Shown: in pieces, positions 20,601 through 27,775 of the stretch
Layout: each line of letters begins with the position of its first letter
Numbering within the stretch: position 1 is the first letter of the stretch
Assembly (NCBI GenBank): GCA_016872645.1
Contig: VGZH01000026.1
Coordinates: forward strand, 1-62,036
DNA length: 62,036 bases
Direction: 5' to 3'
DNA from: Planctomycetota bacterium
GTDB taxonomy: Bacteria > Planctomycetota > Planctomycetia > Planctomycetales > Planctomycetaceae
The notes under the pieces: model-generated
The model's database searches: none
Seen by the model: only the letters and a program-made list of their open reading frames with translations
Told to the model about the DNA's origin: nothing
Translations under genes and position numbers: made by a program

Positions 20601-21145
20601 TAAACTCCGTCACCGGTCGCTCGCAGCAAGACTTTCTCTTTGTCATTGGCCCCACCCTCGCTGGTCACTTCGCCGACCGCCGCGTCCCCAAACTTCAGCG
20701 GCAACTCCGACCACGCTTTGCCGAGCACTCGCACTGAATAATCCGCCTCGATCCGCGCGACATCCTGATCGACCTTCCCGCGATAACTGGCGGATGAAAT
20801 CACGGCGGCGACTGGAGGTTGACCAGGCTGGTCTCCGAATTTGCTCCAGAGCTTGAGGTACTCGGCATACGACATGAACACGGTTGCCTTCTGTTTCTCG
20901 AAGACAGTGCTCAATTGCTTGTACGGCACATAAATGAACTGCTCCCAAGTAACCTGCGGTTCGTCCTTTGGCTTCGCAGGTTCGGCGGACTCTTGGGCGA
21001 ACGCTTGCGAAGTTGGAGGAACGTCGGGATTCCCCGGTAAGAATGCGGTCACTGCTGACCAGCCGAGTAGCAGAAACAGGATTGTTCGGGCATTCCTACC
21101 TCGGGGTATGAAGGCAGAGAAAAAGCGTGTGTTCCGAACGCGCAT
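17696..21145 (-). CDS. Large exported membrane-anchored protein related to the giant gene (1149 aa)
   Basis: No named family recognised. An N-terminal export signal (ARTILFLLLGWSAVTAFL, cleavage near QAFAQ) is followed by FIYVPYKQLSTVFEKQKATVF and MSYAEYLKLWSKF, then PVAAVISSASYRGKV and WSELPLKFGDAAV. The same order of motifs appears twice in the downstream giant protein. Most of the chain is predicted beta-rich by its alternating hydrophobic pattern. The C-terminus has about three or four membrane segments (residues 1048-1125), then a short Pro-rich tail. The ATG at 21145 is preceded by AAAGGA at 9 bases, so I prefer it to TTG 21214. It heads the set with the giant gene (15 bp apart) and the ABC ATPase and permease. 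Confidence 0.85.
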   Translation of the reverse strand: MRVRNTRFFSAFIPRGRNARTILFLLLGWSAVTAFLPGNPDVPPTSQAFAQESAEPAKPKDEPQVTWEQFIYVPYKQLSTVFEKQKATVFMSYAEYLKLWSKFGDQPGQPPVAAVISSASYRGKVDQDVARIEADYSVRVLGKAWSELPLKFGDAAVGEVTSEGGANDKEKVLLRATGDGVYSLLFPTPGEHKVKIQLAARVRSSPDGKSFDLEVPAVGVTKFELVIPEADQAVEVTPLLVRQPVEAAKGKETKITGNLGAANRIDVLWHPKASIKPEMDLLASVTNHTQVSVADGLIHTDAFLRYDVLRGMLGQLRVAVPKGDRILGVSSNDANVKGWKAADEANRQVVTIELLSGAKKALTLEVHTERSAPTGAFDVVGLNENAPAAGIHALDVVRESGQLVVTRGADLLLNIEKLTGLTRIEEAEVAEAIRRPGSLAYKFYSPKVELKLAAKAVEPRVLVNHVARFQFLDDELRSLTQLSYTVERAGLFELLLNVPDGLQIDSVTGPFVKDHAVEEKDSAIVLRVVLDMKREGVIQFNVIGHLVLDAMEKEQNPTLPLLEPLYVERETGQVTIFAAPAIEVLTDEKAIKGVQPERSADPNPPFVAGGTLASAWSFTRRPVEIPVKTTRRPTRLTASVATLLNAKPETSDVRTTVTYHVQFAGLDTFQIAVHEALADVVQIRTAQGATVPAIKEKKKAEKAVDGWVTWTIILQREAVGDVPFEITYDLKPAEGAEKKAGATLSWQQELNPVRAVGLPGDGESKAGKVDLADVYGEVTVQKDKALTVSADVAGDALEAIDPRELSLLSQDGSLAYRYYSQPVSLKVSALKHEIQEVVETVVSRGLVEIVVDEDDKASYRCRFKIKTSERQRLRIDLPKGAEILGVLVDNKSVSPEKAGKGSDDPFDSYFVSVARTGKSDEPFSITLQFLWPINPPPFGGWRGKLHVSHPRIGGPKGSAVAVQQLRTVVWVPEKFSLVGTPDQFVREQHLTLQRAINGYVTSTVHQAELDLWIGASSVGVADFATQGQAYSFHNLGGAEQLVVTWWKVSFAAIVATVSLFVLGVVLIPTTWRNRLGWVLAGVLIAVCAGLNDADIVLHGVAAARWGLLLMFAVWIVHSLFGAVKRPNGNGVDPSKPFPTIVSPPPEATS

Positions 21146-21550
21146 GAGCGGAAGTCCTTTAGACAACAACGAATTCAAAATCAATTGATTTCGGAGTTTA
21201 GGAAAAACTAACAAGCCTTGCCAATTGGCAAGGTCAGGAAGACTGGGGGCTCTAGTGGCCGCGCAAGCTGTCGCATTCGAAGTCTAGTCTACACCGGTCG
21301 TGACCTTTCGGATTCCGAAAACTTGGCAAAATCTTCCACAAAAGTAGGCTTGGCAGGCGATTTTGCCCTTATTTCTCGGTATGGCAATTTCCCTCGAGCC
21401 TCACAGATCGCACCGAAATCGCACGACAATCAGAGTGGTCTGGTCCGCTGCCGAAACCGCTTCTAGAATCAGACATCTTCCGCGGCGGCCGAGTTCCCCG
21501 CGTGACGAACTTACCTTCCGAATCAACGATCTGACTGGTAGCGACCTTGC
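21146..21550. promoter_or_regulatory. Divergent intergenic region with two perfect palindromes
   Basis: This 405-bp gap separates the giant-protein operon (minus) from the 21551 gene (plus). It holds CCTTGCCAATTGGCAAGG at 21216-21233, a perfect 18-bp palindrome 71 bp upstream of the 21145 start, and TTTCGGATTCCGAAA at 21306-21320. Either could be an operator. I cannot name the regulator and see no convincing -35/-10 pair or other gene here. Confidence 0.45.
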
Positions 21551-22558
21551 ATGGCTGACCCGCGCATCAACCTGAAGAACCCCAAAGTGGCGGCCCTGTT
21601 AGCGTTCCTGATTCCGGGAGCCGGCCATTGGTATCAAGGGCGTTGCTTCAAGGCGGTGATCTATTCAGTCTGCGTCTTGGGGACGTTCTGCTGGGGTCAA
21701 GCGATGGCGGAATGGAAAGGGGTCTACTTCCGCTGGCAGGATCTCGAAGGCCGCGACCGCTTCCGGACGCGCGACCGCACAATCGGCTATCTGTCCCAGG
21801 TGCTGGTCGGTTTGCCGTCGCTTCCCGCGTTGGTTCAATGGCGAAGGTACTCCAGTCGCGATGTGGATGGACGAGACTTTTCACAGTTGGAAACTCCCAT
21901 CGACGCACCGTTTGAGGGCTATGCCAAGCACGATACTCCCAACGATTCCTGGGAGGGCCAGATTTCTGGCCACCTGCAACTGTCGCTAGATGACACCGGA
22001 CCGCGCGGTTTTGGGCCGGAGGTTCGCGGCCACTTTCGAGGGATCGCGCGAATCGAGACACCGGGTGCTGGGGAGACGGACGTTGCAAAAGAATTCAACT
22101 TAGCGGGGCCAATCACGATTGCTCCGCAGGTGCTCGGCAATGGCAACGTGACCACCACGATCGATGGCAAGAGCCGAGCGAAAGACTACTCCAGTTCGCG
22201 GCGCTACGTTCGCAGTCGCATCGTCGCCGAGCGTGGCGAGTTCGATGCGCCCGTGGGCGAGATCGAAGGAACGATCCCGCGAGCGTTCAAGGACTGGTAC
22301 CAAGTACCGCTCGAAGATGACGCCGTTCAGGAGATGAATCGGCGACTCGGTCGGCGGTACGAGATTGCACTGTTATTCACCTGGGTCGCCGGGCTGTTGA
22401 ACTTGCTGGCGATTTGGGATGCCTACGAAGGTCCGGCCTACGGCTACGGTGACGAGGTCGATCAACCGGAAGGGCAGCCTTCAACGGCACCAGCCGCGAC
22501 GGCAGTTCCGACTCCAGTCGCCACTGCGACTTCGGCGACTCCCGCACCAAGTTCGTGA
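21551..22558 (+). CDS. Planctomycete membrane protein of unknown function (335 aa)
   Basis: The N-terminus reads MADPRINLKNPKVAALLAFLIPGAGHWYQGR, a pattern like small TM2-type proteins whose hydrophobic stretch is followed by a GHxYxGR turn. A second hydrophobic segment (AVIYSVCVLGTFCWGQAM) follows. The middle is soluble, with DGRDFSQLETPIDAPFEGYAKHDTP and a beta-rich part. A third hydrophobic segment (IALLFTWVAGLLNLLAIWDAY) precedes an Ala/Pro/Thr-rich tail. It resembles what is annotated as DUF6677 in planctomycetes, but I am not sure of that label. It is followed closely by a small membrane protein gene and uvrC. Role unknown. Confidence 0.75.
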   Translation: MADPRINLKNPKVAALLAFLIPGAGHWYQGRCFKAVIYSVCVLGTFCWGQAMAEWKGVYFRWQDLEGRDRFRTRDRTIGYLSQVLVGLPSLPALVQWRRYSSRDVDGRDFSQLETPIDAPFEGYAKHDTPNDSWEGQISGHLQLSLDDTGPRGFGPEVRGHFRGIARIETPGAGETDVAKEFNLAGPITIAPQVLGNGNVTTTIDGKSRAKDYSSSRRYVRSRIVAERGEFDAPVGEIEGTIPRAFKDWYQVPLEDDAVQEMNRRLGRRYEIALLFTWVAGLLNLLAIWDAYEGPAYGYGDEVDQPEGQPSTAPAATAVPTPVATATSATPAPSS

Positions 22559-22624
22559 TGATTGATGCTTGGTCGTGTCATTGCCCGTTCCTCTCGTCTC
22601 TCACCCCTGAACTCTCGACTCATC

Positions 22625-22816
22625 ATGCTGCTCGCCGCTCAAAACGTGTTGTGGTACCTGCTGCCGTTGGCGCTGGCGATCAGTCTGGTTTACAGCGCGA
22701 GCCGGTTTGAGTTGCCGGAGCGGATCGTCCATCGAGCCACACGGCTGTTTTTACAAATCGTGCTGTTCATGGGGACGATCTTTGCGATCTTGTTCGTGCT
22801 GTCCGATGGATTGTGA
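22625..22816 (+). CDS. Small membrane protein of unknown function (63 aa)
   Basis: Two hydrophobic helices are visible: NVLWYLLPLALAISLVYSAS and FLQIVLFMGTIFAILFVLSDG, joined by a basic loop (ELPERIVHRATR). I take ATG 22625 (MLLAAQN) as the start because the upstream in-frame codons (ATG 22565) encode Ser/Arg-rich residues that look like leader sequence. The gene follows the 21551 gene on the same strand and may be cotranscribed with it. No family recognised. Confidence 0.6.
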   Translation: MLLAAQNVLWYLLPLALAISLVYSASRFELPERIVHRATRLFLQIVLFMGTIFAILFVLSDGL

Positions 22817-22834
22817 CACGGTGGCAAGGTGAGT

Positions 22835-22874
22835 GGGGTGACACGGTGACGAAGCCACTTCACCGTGCCACCCC
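22835..22874. repeat. Inverted repeat upstream of uvrC
   Basis: Arms 22835-22849 (GGGGTGACACGGTGA) and 22860-22874 pair with one mismatch around a 10-nt loop. A direct partial copy (GTGACACGGTGGC) lies just before at 22813-22825. There is no T-run, so it is a weak terminator candidate at best. Confidence 0.6.
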
Positions 22875-22905
22875 CTTAACTTGTCACTCTAATCGAGACA
22901 GACCG

Positions 22906-24222
22906 ATGTCCGAACAACCCGCTGCCGACGTGCGAACAAAGGTCCGGTCGCTGCCGACGACCGCTGGTGTGTACTTGATGAAGGACGCGCTCGGCCGGGT
23001 CATCTACGTCGGAAAAGCGGTCAATCTGCGCGGCCGTGTGTCGAGCTACTTCAACTCGAAGGCCGCGTTTGACCGCCGGATTAGCGACCTCGTGCCAGAG
23101 ATTCGAGACGTCGATCACATCGGCTGTGACAGTGAGGTTGAGGCATTGCTGCTCGAAGCGCGGCTCATCAAGGACATTCAGCCCCGATTTAATTCCGAAT
23201 TAAAAGACGACAAGACCTTCCCGTACTTGCAGATCACGACGCGGGAAGAGTTTCCTCGGATCGAATTTACGCGGAAGCCGCGAACTCGCGGCGCGAAGTT
23301 GTATGGCCCCTTCACAAGCGCCAAACGGCTGCGCGGCGCGATCAGCGTCTTGCAGCGTATCTTTCGGTTTCGCACGTGTTCGCTCGACATCGCCGAGGGG
23401 GAAGAACGCTGGCGATGGTTCCGGCCGTGCCTGCTGGCGAGCATCGGGCAATGCACTGCTCCGTGCAATTTGCGGATCAGCAAAGAGGACTACCGCCGTG
23501 ACATCCGCCGGCTTTGTATGGTTCTGGACGGCAAGAAGAGCAAACTGCTCCGAGAACTGAGGGCCGAGATGCTGACCGCCTCACAAGAGTTGCGGTTTGA
23601 GCGCGCGGCCCGCATTCGGGACGAAATGACCGCGCTCGAAACGCTCAACCTGCGTGGCAACTTGAAAGACCACGAGCAGCCGGAAGTCTTTCCGATCGAC
23701 CCGAAGAAGGGGATGCGTGGGCTGATGAAAACGTTGAACCTCGACAAACTGCCGCGGCGAATCGAGGGGATCGACATCGCTCACCTGCAAGGAGGCGAGA
23801 CTGTCGCGAGTCTCGTGTCGTTCCTTGACGGCCTGCCGTTCAAACATGCTTACAAGCGATTCAAAATCAAATCCGTAGACGGCGTCGATGATTTCGGGGC
23901 AATCCGTGAAGTGGTCAGCCGCCGTTTCAGCCGGCTGCGTGAAGAAGGGGAATCGTTCCCTGATCTGCTGCTGATCGACGGCGGCAAAGGACAGCTCAGC
24001 GCGGCGCTCGATGCGTTTCGGATGCATGACATCACACCGCCGCCGATCTTGTCGCTGGCGAAACGGGACGAAGAAATCTTTCTGCCAGGCCAGTCTGAGC
24101 CGATCCGGCTGAGCAAACACGCATACGCCCTGAGGCTGTTGCAGTATGTCCGCGACGAGGCGCATCGCTTCGCTCAGCACTATCATCATCTGCTGCGTCG
24201 CAAGTCCTCGTTGGGTGAGTGA
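22906..24222 (+). CDS. uvrC: UvrABC excinuclease subunit C, short form without the C-terminal helix-hairpin-helix domain
   Basis: Makes both incisions in nucleotide excision repair. The N-terminal GIY-YIG nuclease is intact (GVYLMKDALGRVIYVGKA, then EALLLEARLIKDIQPRFN with the catalytic Glu). Next come a Cys cluster (C..CLASIGQCTAPC) and the UVR helix that binds UvrB (ELRFERAARIRDEM). The RNase H-like nuclease has GIDIAHLQGG, LLIDGGKGQLSAA and VRDEAHRFAQHY, which hold the expected Asp, Asp and His. The protein then stops after LLRRKSSLGE. At 438 residues it lacks the tandem helix-hairpin-helix region of the roughly 600-residue enterobacterial protein. Start ATG 22906 (MSEQPAADVRTK) fits the family N-terminus. 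recO follows 8 bp later. Confidence 0.93.
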   Translation: MSEQPAADVRTKVRSLPTTAGVYLMKDALGRVIYVGKAVNLRGRVSSYFNSKAAFDRRISDLVPEIRDVDHIGCDSEVEALLLEARLIKDIQPRFNSELKDDKTFPYLQITTREEFPRIEFTRKPRTRGAKLYGPFTSAKRLRGAISVLQRIFRFRTCSLDIAEGEERWRWFRPCLLASIGQCTAPCNLRISKEDYRRDIRRLCMVLDGKKSKLLRELRAEMLTASQELRFERAARIRDEMTALETLNLRGNLKDHEQPEVFPIDPKKGMRGLMKTLNLDKLPRRIEGIDIAHLQGGETVASLVSFLDGLPFKHAYKRFKIKSVDGVDDFGAIREVVSRRFSRLREEGESFPDLLLIDGGKGQLSAALDAFRMHDITPPPILSLAKRDEEIFLPGQSEPIRLSKHAYALRLLQYVRDEAHRFAQHYHHLLRRKSSLGE

Positions 24223-24230
24223 GTATTCGA

Positions 24231-24977
24231 ATGTCCGCTGAAAAGACCACCGGCCTCGTCATTCGCTTGGCGGACTTCAGCGAGTCCAGCCGGGTCGTCA
24301 CGTTTTTCACGCGGGACTTTGGGAAGATTTCGTGTATTGCAAAGGGTGCGAAGCGGCTCAAGGGACCGTTTGAAACCGCTCTTGATCTGCTCGCGGAATC
24401 CGGCCTAGTGTTCCTGCGCAAGTCATCGGGGGGACTGGACATTCTGACCGAATGCCAGTTGATGGCTCGGTTCCGTCCGCCGGCTGGCAGCTTGAATGGC
24501 TTGTACGCCGGTTATTACGTCGCCGAGTTATTGGCTGGTCTGACCGAGGAATACGACCCGCATCCCGTTCTGTACGACGAGGCGGTGACGACTCTGCGGC
24601 GACTGACGACGGAATCTGATTTCCGCTGGCCGGTGCTCCGCTTTGAAGTCATCACGCTGCGAGAGATCGGCCAACTGCCGGACTTTCGAGCTTGCCTGGC
24701 GTGCGGACGAGTTGTGGCCGAACACACGAACTCTGTTTTCTGGGTGTCTCAAGGAGGATTGCTCTGCCCGAATTGCCGCGAACCAGAGTTCGCGTCACAT
24801 CCGATTCACGGTGCGACGTTGGCTCTGTTCGAACAACTCTCTGGCGAACAAGCTCCGCCGATCCCGACTGATCCTGTCCCGCGCAAAACACTTCTTGAAC
24901 TTCGTCATCTCCTCACCGCCGCCATCTGCCAGCCACTCGACCGCCGGCCCAAGATGCTCGGCTACCTGCCCTTCTGA
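24231..24977 (+). CDS. recO: DNA repair protein RecO
   Basis: Recombination mediator that loads RecA with RecR. The protein has 248 residues. The N-terminal OB fold carries TTGLVIRLADFSESSRVVTFFT, GKISCIAKGAKR and LDLLAESGLVFLRK. The C-terminal helical part contains a zinc-binding pair CLACG and CPNC at about residues 152-180. ATG 24231 is preceded by GAGTGAG and is preferred to GTG 24219, which would overlap the end of uvrC. It is probably cotranscribed with uvrC. Confidence 0.93.
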   Translation: MSAEKTTGLVIRLADFSESSRVVTFFTRDFGKISCIAKGAKRLKGPFETALDLLAESGLVFLRKSSGGLDILTECQLMARFRPPAGSLNGLYAGYYVAELLAGLTEEYDPHPVLYDEAVTTLRRLTTESDFRWPVLRFEVITLREIGQLPDFRACLACGRVVAEHTNSVFWVSQGGLLCPNCREPEFASHPIHGATLALFEQLSGEQAPPIPTDPVPRKTLLELRHLLTAAICQPLDRRPKMLGYLPF

Positions 24978-24985
24978 GCAAGAAG

Positions 24986-25114
24986 CTCCAATTTCCAAGA
25001 TCCAATGACCAAGGAATGACCAAACTCTTATCCCCAAACAATCGTGAAACGACCAATTTGGGATTTGAAACTGGGAGATTCATTGGACATTGAGATTTAG
25101 ACCTTGGGGTTTCC
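24986..25114. repeat. Degenerate intergenic inverted repeat (CCAATTTCC/TCCAATGA type)
   Basis: The gap between recO and the bamD-like gene is AT-richer than its surroundings and repeats variants of CCAATTTCC, TCCAATGAC and CCAAGG. TCCAATGA at 25001-25008 faces TCATTGGA at 25080-25087, and GACCAAGG at 25007-25014 faces the CCTTGG at 25102-25107. It has no coding potential. Confidence 0.5.
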
Positions 25115-25124
25115 CAACCCAACC

Positions 25125-26729
25125 ATGTCTCACTGCCCGACTGCCGCTGTTCGATCGGCCACGTGCCTGACACTCGCGCTCTGCACGATGGTCTCTGGCT
25201 GTGCGATGAGTCGTCCACCGATCTCACTGACACAGTGGAGTTGGGGACGCAGCCTGAAGTTGATGCGGGACAAAGACGAGTCCCCGTCGTTTGAATCCGA
25301 TTTGAACTCCCCCGAAGACGTGACGTCCGTCGACGCTAAAGATGGCGCGGAACTACCTCCCGAACCGAAAGAGCCTCGCAAGTTGTTCGGTTTCGGCGGG
25401 AGTCGAAAATCGGAAGACGAAATCAAGAGCAACCGAACGCATCACGACAACCGCGTTGTTCCTCAGATCGAAAGAGGTGACGAGGCGTCGGAGCGGCATT
25501 GGTACGACCGCTTCACCTCCTCGCGGACTTCACAGCCAAAGTCGATCGTGAATGACGAGGCGGAACAAAGTCGGCAGCGAAAACTCTACGACGAAGCCGA
25601 GCGGCTTTTTCAAGAACAGCGCTATGCCGAAGCGTCGAAGTTGCTCAAGCCACTCACGAAAAAGAAGCAGTCTTTTCTCCAGATAGCTCGCTTCTGGAAC
25701 GTCGAACCCGAATACCGCGAGGACCACAATCGCGTCCGCGAAGACTCGATGTTTCTGCTGGCGGAAAGTTATTTCAAGGAAGAACGTTTTTCGGAAGCGA
25801 AGGATTATTACGAGGTACTGCTGAAGGAGTATCCGTCAACTCGACACCTCAACACAGCGACGAAACGGTTGTTCGTAGTCGGTCGCACGTGGCTGGGCTT
25901 CCCGGAATTCGCGACATCGGACGATGTCACTCCGGTGAACTTGGAGGATCCACGAGCGACGCCGATTCCGAAAAAACAACGTCCGCCACATGCGTGGGTT
26001 CTCATTCCCAACTTTACGGACAAGCATCGACCGACGTTTGATACGCCGGGCAATGCGCTCGACGCGCTCAAGTCGATCTGGATGTACGATCCGCGCGGGC
26101 CGCTCGCCGATGACGCGATCATGATGACCGCCAGTCACTACTTCCGCGTCGGCAACTTTTCGGAGGCCGACCGTTACTTCTCGATGCTCCGCGAGGAATA
26201 TCCCAACAGCCCGCATTTACAAACGTCGTTTGTGCTCGGATCTCACGTCAAGTTGATGAGCTATCAGGGTGCCAGCTACGACGAAAAGCAACTCGAAGAC
26301 GCGCGGCAGCTCAAGGAGAGCACGCTGCGCCTGTTCCCCAACTTGCCGGAGAAAGAACGTCTCAAGGACGAACTCGCGAAAATTGAAGAGGCTCGTGCAC
26401 AGCGCCTTTGGGATCTTGTGGAACTTTATGGCCGCAAGCGAAAGCCCAAAGCGCAGATCATCTACGCCGAGGAGTTGCTCCAGACGTATCCGAAGAGCAG
26501 TTATGCCCCACAGGCTCGTGAAGTGCTTGCCAAGCTGCGCGCTCCACATGTTGAAAAGCCGACGATTGGCACGCGAGTCCTCGACAGCCTGCCGCGATTG
26601 CGAAAGCCGCCAGATGAGGGTGTAGAGTTTGATCCCAGAGGGAGTGCGCGCCTCAACGAGGATTTGCCCAGCGTCAACGATCACAAGCCAGGGAAGAACG
26701 ACCCCGAATTGCTGGGGATGCCGCGATGA
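25125..26729 (+). CDS. BamD-like TPR lipoprotein of outer-membrane protein assembly
   Basis: A 534-residue lipoprotein: leader with lipobox MVSGC (Cys26). After an acidic linker come TPR-like repeats such as LYDEAERLFQEQRYAEASKLL, LLAESYFKEERFSEAKDYYEVLLKEYP, MTASHYFRVGNFSEADRYF and IIYAEELLQTYPKSSYAPQA. The repeats and the lipid anchor match BamD, the essential partner of BamA in beta-barrel insertion. It is about twice the size of the enterobacterial protein. A stretch with no TPR (residues 265-330) interrupts the array. The start at ATG 25125 gives a normal lipoprotein leader. Its stop overlaps the lptE-like ATG (ATGA), so the two are coupled. BamD identity is likely rather than certain. 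Confidence 0.75.
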   Translation: MSHCPTAAVRSATCLTLALCTMVSGCAMSRPPISLTQWSWGRSLKLMRDKDESPSFESDLNSPEDVTSVDAKDGAELPPEPKEPRKLFGFGGSRKSEDEIKSNRTHHDNRVVPQIERGDEASERHWYDRFTSSRTSQPKSIVNDEAEQSRQRKLYDEAERLFQEQRYAEASKLLKPLTKKKQSFLQIARFWNVEPEYREDHNRVREDSMFLLAESYFKEERFSEAKDYYEVLLKEYPSTRHLNTATKRLFVVGRTWLGFPEFATSDDVTPVNLEDPRATPIPKKQRPPHAWVLIPNFTDKHRPTFDTPGNALDALKSIWMYDPRGPLADDAIMMTASHYFRVGNFSEADRYFSMLREEYPNSPHLQTSFVLGSHVKLMSYQGASYDEKQLEDARQLKESTLRLFPNLPEKERLKDELAKIEEARAQRLWDLVELYGRKRKPKAQIIYAEELLQTYPKSSYAPQAREVLAKLRAPHVEKPTIGTRVLDSLPRLRKPPDEGVEFDPRGSARLNEDLPSVNDHKPGKNDPELLGMPR

Positions 26730-27256
26730 ACCACTCACATGCTCGACGAGCATTCCTGTCGTCGTGTGTTTTGGGCACGCTGACCGCGCTGGCGGGTTGT
26801 GGCTACATGGTTGGTGGCGGGTTCGATCCGCAGATTCGCTCGGTCGAGGTGCCGATGTTCGAGACTAGCTCGCTCCGTCGCGGCATCGAAGTCCAACTGA
26901 CGGAGGCGGTCCAAAAGCAGATCCAACTCCGCACGCCGTTCCGAGTCGTCAAATGCGACGCCGACACCCGGCTCTCCGGCCGAGTGGTCGATCTCCGCAA
27001 AAGCGTGCTGGGAGAGAACCGCCAGGACGACCCTCGCGAGCTGCAAGTGAACCTCGTCGTCGAGGTCGTCTGGGAAGACCTGCGCTCTGGCCGGATCCTG
27101 GCCGAGCAGCAAGTTCCCGTCGGACCAGAACTGCTTTCGCTACGGTCGCAGGCCGAATTCGCCCCGGAAGTCGGCCAATCGCTGGCCACCGCCATCCAGC
27201 AATCGATCAACCAACTCGCCCGGCAGGTCGTCAATTTGATGGAAACGCCGTGGTAG
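26726..27256 (+). CDS. lptE: LptE-like LPS-assembly lipoprotein
   Basis: A 176-residue lipoprotein with lipobox TALAGC (Cys25). The body reads YMVGGGFDPQIRSVEVPMFETSSLRRGIE, VQLTEAVQKQI, DTRLSGRVVDLRKSVLGENR and a C-terminal amphipathic helix, the pattern of LptE. LptE partners LptD in carrying lipopolysaccharide to the outer leaflet of the outer membrane. The 4-bp overlap with the bamD-like gene puts two outer-membrane assembly lipoproteins in one unit. This fits a diderm envelope. No lptD or bamA is in the window. Confidence 0.8.
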   Translation: MNHSHARRAFLSSCVLGTLTALAGCGYMVGGGFDPQIRSVEVPMFETSSLRRGIEVQLTEAVQKQIQLRTPFRVVKCDADTRLSGRVVDLRKSVLGENRQDDPRELQVNLVVEVVWEDLRSGRILAEQQVPVGPELLSLRSQAEFAPEVGQSLATAIQQSINQLARQVVNLMETPW

Positions 27257-27351
27257 TTGCCTCCTCTGGATGTCACCAGTAAACTCCCGCCCCTTCGTCG
27301 GGTATCGATTTTGGACAGTTCATTCGCTTGATGATTTGAGGGCACTGCAAC

Positions 27352-27612
27352 ATGGCTCATAAGAAGGGACAAGGCTCCAGCCGCAACGGACGTGAGTCGC
27401 ATTCACAACGGTTGGGGGTCAAAAAATTCGGCGGAGAAAGCGTGATTGCCGGCAATATCCTGGTCCGTCAATGCGGCACCAAGTGGCGTCCGGGTAAGAA
27501 CGTTGGACTGGGCAAGGACTACACGATCTTCGCGCTCAAGGATGGTACGGTCTACTTCGACCAGGAAGGTCGCCGTATCAACGTCCGACTGCCAGAAGCC
27601 GCTCAGGCCTGA
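27352..27612 (+). CDS. rpmA: 50S ribosomal protein L27
   Basis: An 86-residue protein with the L27 signature: [24 protein letters not shown], followed by [29 protein letters not shown]. The N-terminal tail that reaches the peptidyl-transferase centre is present and starts directly with AHKKGQG, so no propeptide needs removal. The gene usually follows rplU (L21), but here it stands after lptE with a 95-bp gap, and no rplU is visible. A strong terminator follows. Confidence 0.97.
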   Translation: MAHKKGQGSSRNGRESHSQRLGVKKFGGESVIAGNILVRQCGTKWRPGKNVGLGKDYTIFALKDGTVYFDQEGRRINVRLPEAAQA

Positions 27613-27636
27613 GCGGTACGCACAATTCGCACAACC

Positions 27637-27662
27637 AGGCGGGATTCATCCCCGCCTTTTTT
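27637..27662 (+). terminator. Rho-independent terminator after rpmA
   Basis: AGGCGGG (27637-27643) pairs with CCCGCCT (27651-27657) around ATTCATC, followed by a run of T to 27662. It starts 24 bp after the rpmA stop and should end the transcript that includes lptE and rpmA. Confidence 0.85.
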
Positions 27663-27775
27663 ATTGCCCGGAGCAAAGATCGTACTTTGAACTTGCCGAA
27701 AGCCTTTCAAATCGGTGAGCTATCAACTTGTTCGGATGCGTTGTCGGTGAGGACTCGAAACTTGTGAGGACGCTC

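Noticed and set aside
22562-22624. Start of the small membrane protein at TTG 22562 or ATG 22565
   Set aside because: The extra residues are Ser/Arg/Leu-rich and lie before a clean membrane helix starting at ATG 22625. This is a weak choice, and 22565 is possible.
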